A stretch of DNA of 64,000 nucleotides from Bacillota bacterium. Lineage in GTDB: Bacteria; Bacillota; Clostridia; Caldicoprobacterales; DTU083. The position numbers and the translations under genes are program-made. Shown here piece after piece: positions 26,093 through 35,737 of the stretch. The notes under the pieces are model-generated. The model worked only from the letters and a program-made list of their open reading frames with translations. It was not told the origin of the DNA and searched no databases. The stretch lies in the NCBI GenBank assembly GCA_029549985.1, contig JAKPIB010000014.1, positions 39,867 to 103,866 on the forward strand. The letters are read 5' to 3'. Every line of letters starts with the position of its first letter. The first letter of the stretch is position 1.

Positions 26093-27571
26093 TCATTGCT
26101 TGTATGGCAGCTCAACCTGGAAGGTCGATCCCTTGCCTTCCTCGCTTGTTACTCTTATATACCCGCCATGCATCAGCACTATGCGATTGGCTATTGACAA
26201 GCCAAGTCCGGTACCTCCTGTGCTCCTGGACCTTGCCTTGTCGACCCTGAAGAATCTGTCGAAGATCTTACTCAAGTATTCTGCAGGGATGCCGATGCCG
26301 GTATCGCTGATCTTCACTATGGCAAACTCCGGTGACTTGCTGATGCTGATGGTCACCCGTCCGCCCTCGGGAGTGTACTTGATCGCATTGTCCACCAGGT
26401 TGGATATCACCTGCTGCAGCTTTACGCCGTCACCTTCAACAACAACGTCTTCATCACTGTAAAGCTCCATGGTGATCCTTTTTTGTTCAGCCAGCAGCTG
26501 CAGGTTTCTGACCGTCCGCCTGGTCAGCTCGGTCAGCTCCACCGATTCCATTTTCTGTAGTGTGCTTCCCACGTTCTTGTCCAGCTGGACCAGGGTCAGG
26601 AGGTCTGTGATTATTGCATTAAGCCTGTCTATCTCAAAGTTGATATCAGCCAGAAACTCCTTGTAGATCCCGGGATCATCCATATCCATGTGGAGCAGGG
26701 ACTCGATCAGCACCTTCATGGCGCTCAAGGGTGTCTTGAGCTCATGAGACGCGTTTGAAACGAACTCATTGCGGGCGTTGTCCAGATTCTCAAGCTTCTC
26801 GCTCATGATGTTGAACGCTGTCCCCAGCTGCCTGAGCTCATGGCTGCCGTGTATTTTTATCCGTTGGTTCAGATGCCCCTGGCTCATCTTCGTTATGCTG
26901 TCCGTCAGTTCCTTGATAGGCTGGGTGATTAAGCCTGAGATAGCGATACTTATCAGGATCACCGCCAGACTGATCGCAGCGGAGTATATCCTGTACAGCC
27001 TGCTTATCTCACCGAGCAGGGCATCGATATTCTCAAGGGAAGTGGAAATCAGGACCATGCCTATGATGCCGTCGGAATGATGGATGATCGGCGCGTATGA
27101 GTACATCACCCTTTTTCTTTCCGGAGGGTTGCCGGTATATATGTATAGATCCCTGGCCGGTACGAAATCACCCTTGAGAACGCTTACTATCTCGGGGTAG
27201 TCGCTTTTAAGATCCCGTCTTAGCAGGCTCACGCTTTGGAAGGAGTCATATTCAACCACGCCGTTTCTGTTAAGCACCAGGATACGAGTCGATTCACCCT
27301 CTATACGGCTGTACTCCTCACCTAAGCCCCTTATCTCATAATATATGTCGGGATCCTTATCATAGTAACTGTTGGCTATGGTCTGTGCTGTCTGCAGGGC
27401 ATAGAGCTGAAATGACTTGCTTTTTTCATCGATATAGTCCTTCTCAAGTATCTGCATGATCGAAGCATCGATAACAAAGAAGCCGACTCCGGTTACTATC
27501 AGATAAGCAACTGCGATTTTCCAGCGAAGACTGGAAAAAATGCGCTTATTTATCCGCAAAGTAATATCCAA
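26093..27571 (-). CDS. Sensor histidine kinase, WalK/PhoR type
   Basis: A 492-residue membrane kinase with helices at about 19-40 and 195-215, an extracellular domain of about 150 residues, a HAMP linker (ITQPIKELTDSITKMSQGHLNQRI), a HisKA dimerisation domain with the phosphorylatable His276 in SNASHELKTPLSAM, and the HATPase domain (NLVDNAIKYTPEGG; DTGIGIPAEYLSKIFDRFFRVDKARSRSTGGTGLGLSI). There is no intracellular PAS domain, unlike typical WalK. It overlaps the response regulator gene by 26 bases, so the pair is translationally coupled. The downstream GerMN lipoproteins suggest envelope or wall sensing. Confidence 0.92.
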   Translation of the reverse strand: MDITLRINKRIFSSLRWKIAVAYLIVTGVGFFVIDASIMQILEKDYIDEKSKSFQLYALQTAQTIANSYYDKDPDIYYEIRGLGEEYSRIEGESTRILVLNRNGVVEYDSFQSVSLLRRDLKSDYPEIVSVLKGDFVPARDLYIYTGNPPERKRVMYSYAPIIHHSDGIIGMVLISTSLENIDALLGEISRLYRIYSAAISLAVILISIAISGLITQPIKELTDSITKMSQGHLNQRIKIHGSHELRQLGTAFNIMSEKLENLDNARNEFVSNASHELKTPLSAMKVLIESLLHMDMDDPGIYKEFLADINFEIDRLNAIITDLLTLVQLDKNVGSTLQKMESVELTELTRRTVRNLQLLAEQKRITMELYSDEDVVVEGDGVKLQQVISNLVDNAIKYTPEGGRVTISISKSPEFAIVKISDTGIGIPAEYLSKIFDRFFRVDKARSRSTGGTGLGLSIANRIVLMHGGYIRVTSEEGKGSTFQVELPYKQ

Positions 27572-28226
27572 CTCCCCATTTTGTAAGTATGTAGTCCGGA
27601 CGTCCGGGGTCCTTCTCTATCTTTTCCCTCAGCCTTCTGATATGTACGTCGACAGTACGCAGGTCCCCCAGATAGTCGTACTTCCATACTGTTTCAAGGA
27701 GGTTCTCACGGCTGTATACCTTCCCGGGATTTTTCGCGAACAGCTGGAGCAAATCAAACTCCTTGGCAGTCAACTCTATTTCCTTGCCGTCCACCGTTAC
27801 GCTCCTGTTTTCCACGTTCAGTGCCATGTTCTTGATCCTGATTATGCTCTCGCTGCTCGTGCCGTTCATGCGCCGGAACAAGGCCTTTATCCTGGCTTTC
27901 AGCTCCAGTATGTTGAAAGGCTTGGTGATATAATCGTCCGCTCCGTAGTCCAGGCCAAGTATCTTGTCCATATCCTCGCCTTTGGCCGTAAGCATTATCA
28001 CAGGCACGTTCGACCGCTCACGGATCCGCTGCAGCACGGTCAGGCCGTTCAGCTTGGGCAGCATCACGTCCAGGATGACCAGGTCATAATGGTTGTTGTT
28101 GAACATCTCAAGTGCTTCTTCTCCGTCATATGCCGCATCTATCGCATACCCGTCCTGCTTCAGGCTGAATGTCAAGCCCTTTACTATGGATGGCTCGTCA
28201 TCTACTATCAATAACCTCTTGTCCAT
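27546..28226 (-). CDS. OmpR/PhoB family response regulator
   Basis: A 226-residue regulator with a receiver domain (acidic pair DDE at 9-11, phosphoacceptor Asp53 in VILDVMLPK, Lys near 102 in ITKPF) and a C-terminal winged helix (ENRSVTVDGKEIELTAKEFDLLQLFAKNPGKVYSRENLLETVW; TVDVHIRRLREKIE; the end WGVGYYF) of WalR/YycF type. I placed the start at ATG 28226, 11 bases after AAAGGG; an ATG at 28235 is too close to it. The kinase gene overlaps its end. Confidence 0.92.
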   Translation of the reverse strand: MDKRLLIVDDEPSIVKGLTFSLKQDGYAIDAAYDGEEALEMFNNNHYDLVILDVMLPKLNGLTVLQRIRERSNVPVIMLTAKGEDMDKILGLDYGADDYITKPFNILELKARIKALFRRMNGTSSESIIRIKNMALNVENRSVTVDGKEIELTAKEFDLLQLFAKNPGKVYSRENLLETVWKYDYLGDLRTVDVHIRRLREKIEKDPGRPDYILTKWGVGYYFADK

Positions 28227-28258
28227 AGGCCGCATTACCCTTTCCGAATTTTGGTTAT

Positions 28259-28287
28259 ATTTTATCATACCAGGGCTTCAAAATCAA
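28259..28287 (-). promoter_or_regulatory. Promoter of the two-component/GerMN operon
   Basis: Minus-strand TTGATT (28287-28282) and TAAAAT (28264-28259) with a 17-base spacer, about 33 bases before the response regulator start. Confidence 0.55.
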
Positions 28288-28333
28288 TTTTACCCGTAAT
28301 TCAGCGGTCGCATACCGGATGATAGATATATAC

Positions 28334-28969
28334 CTAGCTTGTGCATATCATGTCCTTCAACCCTTCAAAGGTTTTTTCGCCTATTCCGGACACGTTCATG
28401 ATCTCCTCTATGCTTTTGAAGGGGCCGTTTTCTTCCCTGTATTTTATTATATTCCGGGCTTTGACGGGTCCGATGCCGGGAAGGGTCTCAAGGGTCTTTT
28501 GGTCCGCTGTGTTTATGTTCACCTTACCGGAGCCGGAGCCGGTCCCGTTATTGCCGCCGGCACCCGGATGCTCGGTGACTATCGGGGTGGCTTCCTCGCC
28601 TACCTTAGGTATATGATACATACCTTCGTCCCTGACCCTCTGTGCCAGGTTGACCCGATCCAGGTCCGCATCCGGCAGCGCTCCGCCTGCGAGCTCTATG
28701 GCATCAGCCAGCCGGTCCCCTTCTTCAAGGGTGATCACTCCGGGATGCCTGACAGCGCCTGTTATATATACCTTTATAATGCTGATCACACTGTCATTCG
28801 GTTGTGCCGTGACGCTTACGGAAGGCTCCGGTGAGCCTGTGGGATCCGCCACCGGCCTGATATCAGGGCCTGCAAGATTGTTGTCGTATATCAGTATGCC
28901 AGACAGGACTGCAATGATCAGGGCCATAGCGATAAAAAGCCGCTGCTGTATACGGTCAAGGTGAAACAT
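28334..28969 (-). CDS. comEA: ComEA family DNA-binding protein
   Basis: ComEA binds transforming DNA outside the membrane during natural competence. The 211-residue protein has an N-terminal anchor helix (about 10-28), a low-complexity linker, an SLBB domain (IIKVYITGAVRHPGVITLEEGDRLADAIELAGG), a second Gly/Ser-rich linker and C-terminal helix-hairpin-helix repeats (VNINTADQKTLETLPGIGPVKARNIIKYREENGPF; IEEIMNVSGIGEKTFEGLKD). GGGGGTGAT precedes ATG 28969. ComEC and other competence genes are not in the window, so function in uptake is unproven. Confidence 0.92.
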   Translation of the reverse strand: MFHLDRIQQRLFIAMALIIAVLSGILIYDNNLAGPDIRPVADPTGSPEPSVSVTAQPNDSVISIIKVYITGAVRHPGVITLEEGDRLADAIELAGGALPDADLDRVNLAQRVRDEGMYHIPKVGEEATPIVTEHPGAGGNNGTGSGSGKVNINTADQKTLETLPGIGPVKARNIIKYREENGPFKSIEEIMNVSGIGEKTFEGLKDMICTS

Positions 28970-29022
28970 GGCAAATCACCCCCTTTGCTATATTAAATTA
29001 TATATTCCGCCAAAATTTTGAA

Positions 29023-29042
29023 TTCCCTCTTTTAAGAGGGAA
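29023..29042. repeat. Palindrome between divergent comEA and dacF
   Basis: A perfect 20-base palindrome (TTCCCTCTT/AAGAGGGAA arms) lies between the two divergent genes. It may be an operator or transcript hairpin. No protein partner can be named. Confidence 0.4.
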
Positions 29043-29111
29043 ACTTTATGGGAATTTTGTGCAATTTTGACCTTTTGCATAGAATGGGCTGAACAGGCCG
29101 TATCCATGTGG

Positions 29112-29117
29112 TATAAT
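29112..29117 (+). promoter_or_regulatory. -10 element upstream of the D,D-carboxypeptidase gene
   Basis: TATAAT at 29112-29117, with only a weak -35 match (TGAACA at 29090-29095, 16-base spacer). Confidence 0.4.
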
Positions 29118-29192
29118 AGCTATTGCAGCACAAGCCGGGTGATATCCAAGCTGACATACCAATGCATAAAGCACGCTATACAGAGGTGTAAT

Positions 29193-30539
29193 ATGAAGAA
29201 GTATATTGCAGCAACCATAATAATACTCATTTTACTATCAATCAGCCCGGTGATTACCGTATCCCAGTCCGTATATGCAGGCGAACCTCCTTCGCTGACT
29301 GCAAAAGGCGCGATACTTATTGAGCTGACTACAGGCAAGGTGCTCTACGGAAAAAATCCTGATGAAAAGCTTTATCCTGCAAGTACGACAAAGATCCTGA
29401 CAGCCATGCTGGCTATCGAGCTCGGAGACCTTCAGGACACGGTGACTGTCGGAGAAGAGGTAAACATGATCCCCTGGGACAGTTCAAAGGCAGGTCTTCT
29501 CCCAGGCGAAAGGATGACCCTCGAACACCTGCTCTATGGCCTGCTGCTGAGCTCCGGCAACGATGCGGCCAATACCATAGCCGTGTATATAGCAAGGAAG
29601 GTCGGCGGCGATGACCTTTCTGTGAGCGATGCTCTTGCCTATTTCAGCCGCCTGATGAACGCGCGGGCCAGGCAGGCAGGCGCGCTGGACTCAAACTTCG
29701 TCAATGCCCACGGCTACCATGATCCTGACCATTACTCGACCCCCTACGACATGGCCATGATCGCGCGTGAAGCGCTCAAGCTGGATATTTTCCGCAAGGT
29801 CATAGCAACCACGACGATGAGATCGGCAGTCTTGGAAAATGGAAATCCCCGTTACTGGGTCAACACCAACAAGCTGATCCATCAAAACAACAAGGAATAC
29901 TACGAGTACGCCACAGGAGTCAAAACAGGCTATACAGGCGAGGCAGGCAGTTGTCTGGTGGCTTCCGCTTCAAAGGATGGCATGGAGCTGGTCTCGGTAG
30001 TTATGAAAAGTGCCTCCGACCACCAGTGGGGCGAGTCAAGGGGCCTACTGGAGTATGGCTTCAACAACTTCGTGCGTGTGGAGCTATTTAAAAAAGGAAG
30101 CATCGCTGAGACGCTTCCTGTTGAAAACTATGCAGCCGACGATTGGGGCAGCCTGGCTGTTGAGATTACCGGCGAAACCATGGAAGTAGTTGTTTCAAAG
30201 GCTGACCTGGCCGGCATCGAGCGGATACTTGAGTGGGACGAGGACCTGGTCACATACGATCAGGGCAGCCTGCCAAGGCTGAAAGCTCCTGTAAAAAAGG
30301 GCCAGGTAGTCGGCAGCCTGAAATATATGCTGAACGGAGAGCTGCTGGGCCAGTCCCCGCTGGCAGCATCCCGGGATGTGAAAGCGCCGGTGCCGGTCGA
30401 TACTGCGACTCCAGGCGGGATAAGACTGATCAACTACCTGGTCATGGCTGCATGCATAATAAGCGCCTATATGCTCTACAGGATGACTATCGCCAGGCTC
30501 AGGCGCAGAAGGCGCAGATACTATTACTTCTATAGATAA
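29193..30539 (+). CDS. dacF: D-alanyl-D-alanine carboxypeptidase (PBP5/DacF type)
   Basis: It removes the terminal D-Ala from peptidoglycan stem peptides outside the membrane, limiting cross-linking. The 448-residue protein starts at ATG 29193 behind GAGGTG; a longer frame from 29067 would extend the N-terminus without a binding site. It has a signal peptide cleaved after VYAGE-type sequence, the active-site motif SxxK in PASTTKILTAMLA, SxN in SSGNDAAN and KTG in GVKTGYTGEAGS. A C-terminal PBP5-associated beta domain follows, then a transmembrane helix (NYLVMAACIISAYMLY) and a highly basic tail (RLRRRRRRYYYFYR). DacF versus vegetative DacA cannot be separated from sequence. Confidence 0.93.
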   Translation: MKKYIAATIIILILLSISPVITVSQSVYAGEPPSLTAKGAILIELTTGKVLYGKNPDEKLYPASTTKILTAMLAIELGDLQDTVTVGEEVNMIPWDSSKAGLLPGERMTLEHLLYGLLLSSGNDAANTIAVYIARKVGGDDLSVSDALAYFSRLMNARARQAGALDSNFVNAHGYHDPDHYSTPYDMAMIAREALKLDIFRKVIATTTMRSAVLENGNPRYWVNTNKLIHQNNKEYYEYATGVKTGYTGEAGSCLVASASKDGMELVSVVMKSASDHQWGESRGLLEYGFNNFVRVELFKKGSIAETLPVENYAADDWGSLAVEITGETMEVVVSKADLAGIERILEWDEDLVTYDQGSLPRLKAPVKKGQVVGSLKYMLNGELLGQSPLAASRDVKAPVPVDTATPGGIRLINYLVMAACIISAYMLYRMTIARLRRRRRRYYYFYR

Positions 30540-30571
30540 GGTCCTTCATCAGCCACAAGGAACACAATATA

Positions 30572-30599
30572 AAAAAAGGATGGTCGGCCATCCTTTTTT
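30572..30599. terminator. Bidirectional terminator between dacF and rsfS
   Basis: A stem of GGATGG/CCATCC (30578-30583 with 30588-30593) extends into A6/T6 flanks, suitable for both convergent genes. Confidence 0.85.
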
Positions 30600-30601
30600 C
30601 A

Positions 30602-30958
30602 TTATTGGGGCTCGCTGGACAGCTTCTGATGCCGGGCGTCCGCCCACAGCCTTTCCAGGTTGTAAAATGCCCTCTCCTCATGGTGGAAGATGTGTACTAT
30701 GACGTCCCCATAATCGACCGCGATCCAGCGGCCGCTCTGGGCCCCGTCTACGTGACGGGCTGCCACTCCCGCTTCAGCCATCCGCCTGTCCAGCTCGTCA
30801 TACAAGGCCTTGACCTGGATCTCGGACCGGCCGGAAGCTATAACAAAATAATCAGCCACTACGGTCAGCCTGCTTATGTCAAGTATGACGACATCGCCGG
30901 CTTTTTTCTCATCAAGTATGTTGGCTATTTCCTCTGCTAAACTCCTCGGGTTGTTCAA
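30602..30958 (-). CDS. rsfS: Ribosome silencing factor RsfS
   Basis: RsfS binds ribosomal protein uL14 and blocks subunit joining when nutrients are low. The 118-residue protein shows the family motifs VVILDISRLTVVADYFVIASGRSEIQVKAL, DGAQSGRWIAVDYGDVIVHIFHHEERAFYNLERLWADA. Initiation is at TTG 30958, seven bases after GGAGGA; the alternative ATG codons are inside the domain. It is the last gene of the nadD-yqeK-rsfS operon, 21 bases after yqeK. The LytR-type gene often found between the two in clostridia is absent. Confidence 0.95.
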   Translation of the reverse strand: MNNPRSLAEEIANILDEKKAGDVVILDISRLTVVADYFVIASGRSEIQVKALYDELDRRMAEAGVAARHVDGAQSGRWIAVDYGDVIVHIFHHEERAFYNLERLWADARHQKLSSEPQ

Positions 30959-30979
30959 TAGGCTTCCTCCTTTATATGA

Positions 30980-31555
30980 TCACCGTTTGTCCCTTACCAG
31001 GGAAAGCAGCTCATTCCTTGCCTCGACCGTTGCCGGGTGGAGCAGTAAGCCGCTGTTTATGACATGGACGATCGAGATTTCCAAAGCCTTTAACAGCGCC
31101 AGGTCTATATCGGTAAAGGCTAGCTGCCTTATCTCCTCCACGCCGTCAAAACGGCGAAGCGGTTCTATATAGTCAGCCAGGCAAACGACCTTGTCAAGCA
31201 GGTTCATGCCTTTTTTACCTGTGGTATGGCAGGCTATGGCGCTCAGTATCTCATCATCGTCGATGCCGAACAGGTCCCTGGCCAGGCAGGCGCCCAGGGG
31301 GCCGTGAAGCAGGGCCCTGCTCGTTTTTGATATCTCATCGGTCTTTAGATCGTATTTTTTGCACAACTCCAGCATTTTATCATATGTCAGGCATTTGGCG
31401 CAGTCATGTATCAAGCCGGTCAGCTCCGCCTTCCCGGTATCCGCCCCATACTTTAGCGCCAGATCCCGTGCGCATACTGATACATTTACCGAATGTTCGA
31501 GCCTGCTTTCATCGATCAGGGTGCTGAGAATACGCAAGCATTCTGTTTTCGTCAT
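30980..31555 (-). CDS. yqeK: HD-domain hydrolase YqeK (Ap4A hydrolase)
   Basis: YqeK enzymes split diadenosine tetraphosphate symmetrically to ADP, using an iron-bearing HD site. The 191-residue protein has the metal ligands in RLEHSVNV (His21), LIHDCAKCL (about residues 48-56), LLHGPLGA, CHTTG and the late Asp of VCLADYIEP. ATG 31555 lies inside the 3' end of nadD (47-base overlap), so the two are translationally coupled. Confidence 0.93.
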   Translation of the reverse strand: MTKTECLRILSTLIDESRLEHSVNVSVCARDLALKYGADTGKAELTGLIHDCAKCLTYDKMLELCKKYDLKTDEISKTSRALLHGPLGACLARDLFGIDDDEILSAIACHTTGKKGMNLLDKVVCLADYIEPLRRFDGVEEIRQLAFTDIDLALLKALEISIVHVINSGLLLHPATVEARNELLSLVRDKR

Positions 31556-32180
31556 CTATGATAACTCCCCTGTACAGTTGCTTCTGTGCAATATAGCTTT
31601 CTACCGGCTCGGGCACCAGATACTTGATGCTGGCGCCTTGTGCCGCCCTGCTGCGTATTTCACTGGACGAAATATCGGCCATTGGCCCCTGGATAAAGCT
31701 TATCCTTGCATCATACCTTGCTTTCAGAGATCCCGCCTCGGCTTTGAGCCGCTCATCACTGACCCCGGGCCTGGGATACACCGCAAAGGCGCACAGCCGG
31801 GCAACCAGTTCAAAGCTCTTCCAGAACTTCAGCTCCATCAAGGTATCTCCGCCAACTATGAAATATAGCTCCGGGCTGTCGGTGTATCTTTCCCTGAGCT
31901 GCAACAGGGTATCCACGGTATAGGTAGCACCCGGGCGGTCAATTTCGATCGTGTCCACAGAAAAGTACTGATTGCTGCCTGTGGCCAGCCTAAGCATCAT
32001 TACCCGGTCATCTGCGGGTGCCAGGGTCCTTTGCCGTTTATGGGGCGGCTCCCCGGTGGGTATGAAAAGTACATGGTCAAGCTGCAGGCTTTCCCTGGCA
32101 GCCTCTGCAGCCATAAGGTGCCCGAGATGAACGGGGTCAAAGGTCCCGCCCATTATGCCCAGCCGTCTGCGGTCTCCCAT
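31509..32180 (-). CDS. nadD: Nicotinate-mononucleotide adenylyltransferase
   Basis: It adenylates nicotinate mononucleotide to deamido-NAD in NAD synthesis. The 223-residue product starts at ATG 32180, six bases after AAGGAGG; the long upstream frame is noncoding. The nucleotidyltransferase signatures GGTFDPVHLGHL (11-22) and the C-terminal SSSEIRSR motif are intact, with FIPTGEPPHK in between. First gene of nadD-yqeK-rsfS. The extended C-terminal 25 residues after SYIAQKQLY lie in the overlap with yqeK. Confidence 0.96.
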   Translation of the reverse strand: MGDRRRLGIMGGTFDPVHLGHLMAAEAARESLQLDHVLFIPTGEPPHKRQRTLAPADDRVMMLRLATGSNQYFSVDTIEIDRPGATYTVDTLLQLRERYTDSPELYFIVGGDTLMELKFWKSFELVARLCAFAVYPRPGVSDERLKAEAGSLKARYDARISFIQGPMADISSSEIRSRAAQGASIKYLVPEPVESYIAQKQLYRGVIIDDENRMLAYSQHPDR

Positions 32181-32333
32181 CGCCTTCCTCCTTATATTGC
32201 CGTCAATATATATTATACACATATTTTTATATTGTACATATATTTTGCGCGCCCGGAACAGGCCGGAATGTTTAAAATACATGAAATATGTCAAGAATCT
32301 ACCTGCAATGTACTTTTGGGAGGTGGATCCTGA

Positions 32334-33320
32334 ATGCTGAAGCACCTGTTTCGCAGGATCGGAAATAAAGCGGAGGAAATGTATGAACGATACAGGCTCA
32401 ACAGCTTCTATCTCAATGGCAATGCCACCCCTTCACTGGCAGGAAAGGTTCTCAATATCATATTTTTCAACTTGATGGCATTTATTTTCAGCTATCTCTG
32501 GTTCATGCACAGGACCGGGCGTTTGCAGGCTTCCCTGCTGCTCGCAGCCTTGCTGTCCCTTCTCCTGGACCTGGCCTGGTGGCTTTACAAAAGAAGGCTG
32601 CTTAAGCAAAAACGCCAGGAAAAAAGGGAGCAGGCAGCCAGGGAATATGTATACGCCAAGCTGATCAGGCTTGGGCCTGAAGAGTTCAAGTGGGAGATCC
32701 TCAAGCTGGTGCTCCGCCTGCCCGGTGCAGGCAGCATCAAGGCAAGGCTGGGCTTCATGGAAACCAGGGTCAATGGCCGCAGGACCGCCATTGGCTACTT
32801 CAATGACCGCTTTGGTGACGGGGTGTCCGCCCGGATGCTTGCTTCCTTTATACAAAAGGCCATAAAAACAGGGTGCAACGATGCAATATTCCTCACGTCC
32901 GGTGAATACAGCGAAGAATGCCGGGAATATGCAGCCTCGGTCAAAAACCTGAAGCTTTATCTCCTTGGCAAGGAAGACCTGCTCGACATGATGGAGCAGG
33001 CCGGCATGTTCCCCGATGACAGCGCCATTGATATCCAGATAGACAGGATGATGAAAGCCGGCCGCCGCGATTACTCCAGGCTCAGAAAGGAGATATTGGC
33101 TCCAAGGAGAGCTGTGAGCTATCTCAGGTATGCGCTTTTCTTCATGCTGGCAGCCATGGTAGTCGGGGCATACAGGACCTATTATCTCATCTTCGCTGCC
33201 GTATTTGCACTGATGGCTTTGTTCACCAGGCTGTATGGCCTGAGGCAGGAAAGCAGCAGAGGCGGCTCACCGGAAGCCTTGTCGGAGCTGACGGGTGGCT
33301 CCCTCGTAAAAGAGTCTTAA
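32334..33320 (+). CDS. Membrane protein with degenerate Mrr/restriction-endonuclease-like domain
   Basis: A 328-residue protein with paired helices at about 39-58 and 65-85, a cytoplasmic domain of about 160 residues, and another helix pair at about 264-300. The soluble part reads like an Mrr_cat fold: GPEEFKWEILKLVLRLPG, then CNDAIFLTSGEYSEECREYA (equivalent to the usual FVTTGxFxxxAxxxA) and LYLLGKEDLLDMM (equivalent to IxLIDGxxL). The D...QxK catalytic residues are not where expected (ETRVNGRRTAIGYFNDRFGDG), so it is probably not a nuclease. The function is unknown; nucleic acid or ligand binding is possible. GGGAGG precedes ATG 32334. Its stop overlaps the convergent yhbY by four bases. 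Confidence 0.6.
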   Translation: MLKHLFRRIGNKAEEMYERYRLNSFYLNGNATPSLAGKVLNIIFFNLMAFIFSYLWFMHRTGRLQASLLLAALLSLLLDLAWWLYKRRLLKQKRQEKREQAAREYVYAKLIRLGPEEFKWEILKLVLRLPGAGSIKARLGFMETRVNGRRTAIGYFNDRFGDGVSARMLASFIQKAIKTGCNDAIFLTSGEYSEECREYAASVKNLKLYLLGKEDLLDMMEQAGMFPDDSAIDIQIDRMMKAGRRDYSRLRKEILAPRRAVSYLRYALFFMLAAMVVGAYRTYYLIFAAVFALMALFTRLYGLRQESSRGGSPEALSELTGGSLVKES

Positions 33321-33607
33321 GGCAGGGTTATCCTCGGGTTTTCCCTGGACTTTCTGTATATGACGAACCTGCTGCCGATGACCTGTACACCTTCGGCTCC
33401 GGTCTTTTCAGAGAGCTCGTCGCATGCCTCACGGGCTGTGAGCCCGGCACTTTCCAGCACGTGGATCTTGACCAGCTCTCTGGCTTCAAGGGCTTCATCC
33501 ACCTGCTTCACAAAAGCGGGGGTTATGCCGCCCTTCCCTATCTGAAATATGGAATCATGGCTATTTGCCAGACTGCGCAAATAGCTTCTTTGTTTGCTTG
33601 TCAGCAT
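33317..33607 (-). CDS. yhbY: CRM-domain RNA-binding protein YhbY
   Basis: YhbY is a small CRM-domain protein associated with pre-50S ribosomes. The 96-residue product, MLTSKQRSYLRSLAN onwards, has the GxxG RNA-binding loop in FQIGKGGITPAFVKQ and the family end VQVIGSRFVIYRKSRENPRITLP. ATG 33607 is favoured over the adjacent upstream ATG by the spacing from AAGGTG. It follows obgE by about 65 bases and belongs to the ribosome-assembly block. Confidence 0.94.
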   Translation of the reverse strand: MLTSKQRSYLRSLANSHDSIFQIGKGGITPAFVKQVDEALEARELVKIHVLESAGLTAREACDELSEKTGAEGVQVIGSRFVIYRKSRENPRITLP

Positions 33608-33672
33608 CATATCACCTTTCATTTTTATAGTCCGAAATGATCGGCCTTGCCTCAGCATATACCAGACCTGCA

Positions 33673-34965
<1,293 letters not shown>

Positions 34966-34969
34966 CTAT

Positions 34970-34998
34970 TTAGTATCATCACTGACCCATATTTTCAA
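34970..34998 (-). promoter_or_regulatory. Predicted promoter of obgE-yhbY
   Basis: Minus-strand TTGAAA (34998-34993) and TACTAA (34975-34970), 17-base spacer, just downstream of the rpmA terminator. Confidence 0.5.
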
Positions 34999-35051
34999 TA
35001 TTCCTTGTTTTGATGCAATTCAAACATAGATCATGCTTTGCAGGGATCCAC

Positions 35052-35083
35052 AAAAAAACCCACTGCCTGTGGCAGTGAGTTTT
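35052..35083 (-). terminator. Terminator of the rplU-prp-rpmA operon
   Basis: A 9-bp stem (CTCACTGCC/GGCAGTGGG on the minus strand) with a short loop followed by T7. Confidence 0.88.
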
Positions 35084-35090
35084 GATCTTG

Positions 35091-35390
35091 TTACTGTAAT
35101 GCTACCTGGTGTCCGTTCGGGTAAACACTTACCTGCTTCTTGTCCTTACCCTTGCGCTCGAATCTTACGACACCGTCAGCCATTGCAAACAGTGTATCGT
35201 CTGACCCGATACCAACATTGATCCCGGGATGTATTTTAGTACCTCTCTGTCTAACCAAAATATTCCCTGCCAGTACAAACTGTCCGTCGGCTCTTTTAAC
35301 GCCCAGACGCTTTGATTCGCTGTCACGTCCGTTTTTGGTGCTTCCCACACCCTTTTTCGATGCAAACAGCTGCAAATCGATCCTGAACAT
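35091..35390 (-). CDS. rpmA: Ribosomal protein bL27 with cleavable N-terminal extension
   Basis: L27 reaches the peptidyl transferase centre of the 50S subunit. The 99-residue precursor begins [23 protein letters not shown]; the first nine residues form the Firmicutes-specific extension that is removed by the Prp protease between F and A (LQLF/ASKKG). The prp gene lies immediately upstream in the same operon, one base apart. GGTGGAG precedes ATG 35390. Confidence 0.97.
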   Translation of the reverse strand: MFRIDLQLFASKKGVGSTKNGRDSESKRLGVKRADGQFVLAGNILVRQRGTKIHPGINVGIGSDDTLFAMADGVVRFERKGKDKKQVSVYPNGHQVALQ

Positions 35391-35726
35391 CTACTCCACC
35401 TCCCTTTCGATAATGGAGATAAAATCCTTATAGTCGTATCCTATGCTTTTGAGCCCGGCAGCCATCGTATCGAGTATCGCACCCGCTGCCACCCTGCTCT
35501 CTTCCGCGATATCATCCGGAAGCTCACAGCTCAGAAATCCGTCTTTTTGCTTGTACAGAGGCCTTGCATGCGCTACCTCGATGAGACCCAGCACTGCTGT
35601 TTGTGCTACTGCTGAAACAGCTGCACATACGATGTCCTTGCCGGCCTCATCATAGCCTGCATGGCCTTTTACTGTAAACCTCCTGATGAATGCCTTGCTG
35701 TCGCGTTCAATGATTATATCGATCAT
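35391..35726 (-). CDS. prp: Ribosomal-processing cysteine protease Prp
   Basis: Prp removes the N-terminal extension of L27 before it enters the ribosome. The 111-residue protein has the catalytic His in FTVKGHAGYDEAGKDIVCAAVSA, with the catalytic Cys in IVCAAVS. The position between rplU and rpmA is the standard Firmicutes order. ATG 35726 is preferred over a TTG two codons earlier, though the binding site is poor for both; coupling to rplU is likely. Confidence 0.95.
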   Translation of the reverse strand: MIDIIIERDSKAFIRRFTVKGHAGYDEAGKDIVCAAVSAVAQTAVLGLIEVAHARPLYKQKDGFLSCELPDDIAEESRVAAGAILDTMAAGLKSIGYDYKDFISIIEREVE

Positions 35727-35737
35727 ATCCAACAGCT

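Noticed and set aside
32334..33320. Active type IV restriction enzyme
   Set aside because: The catalytic D...QxK residues are not visible and the protein is membrane-embedded.
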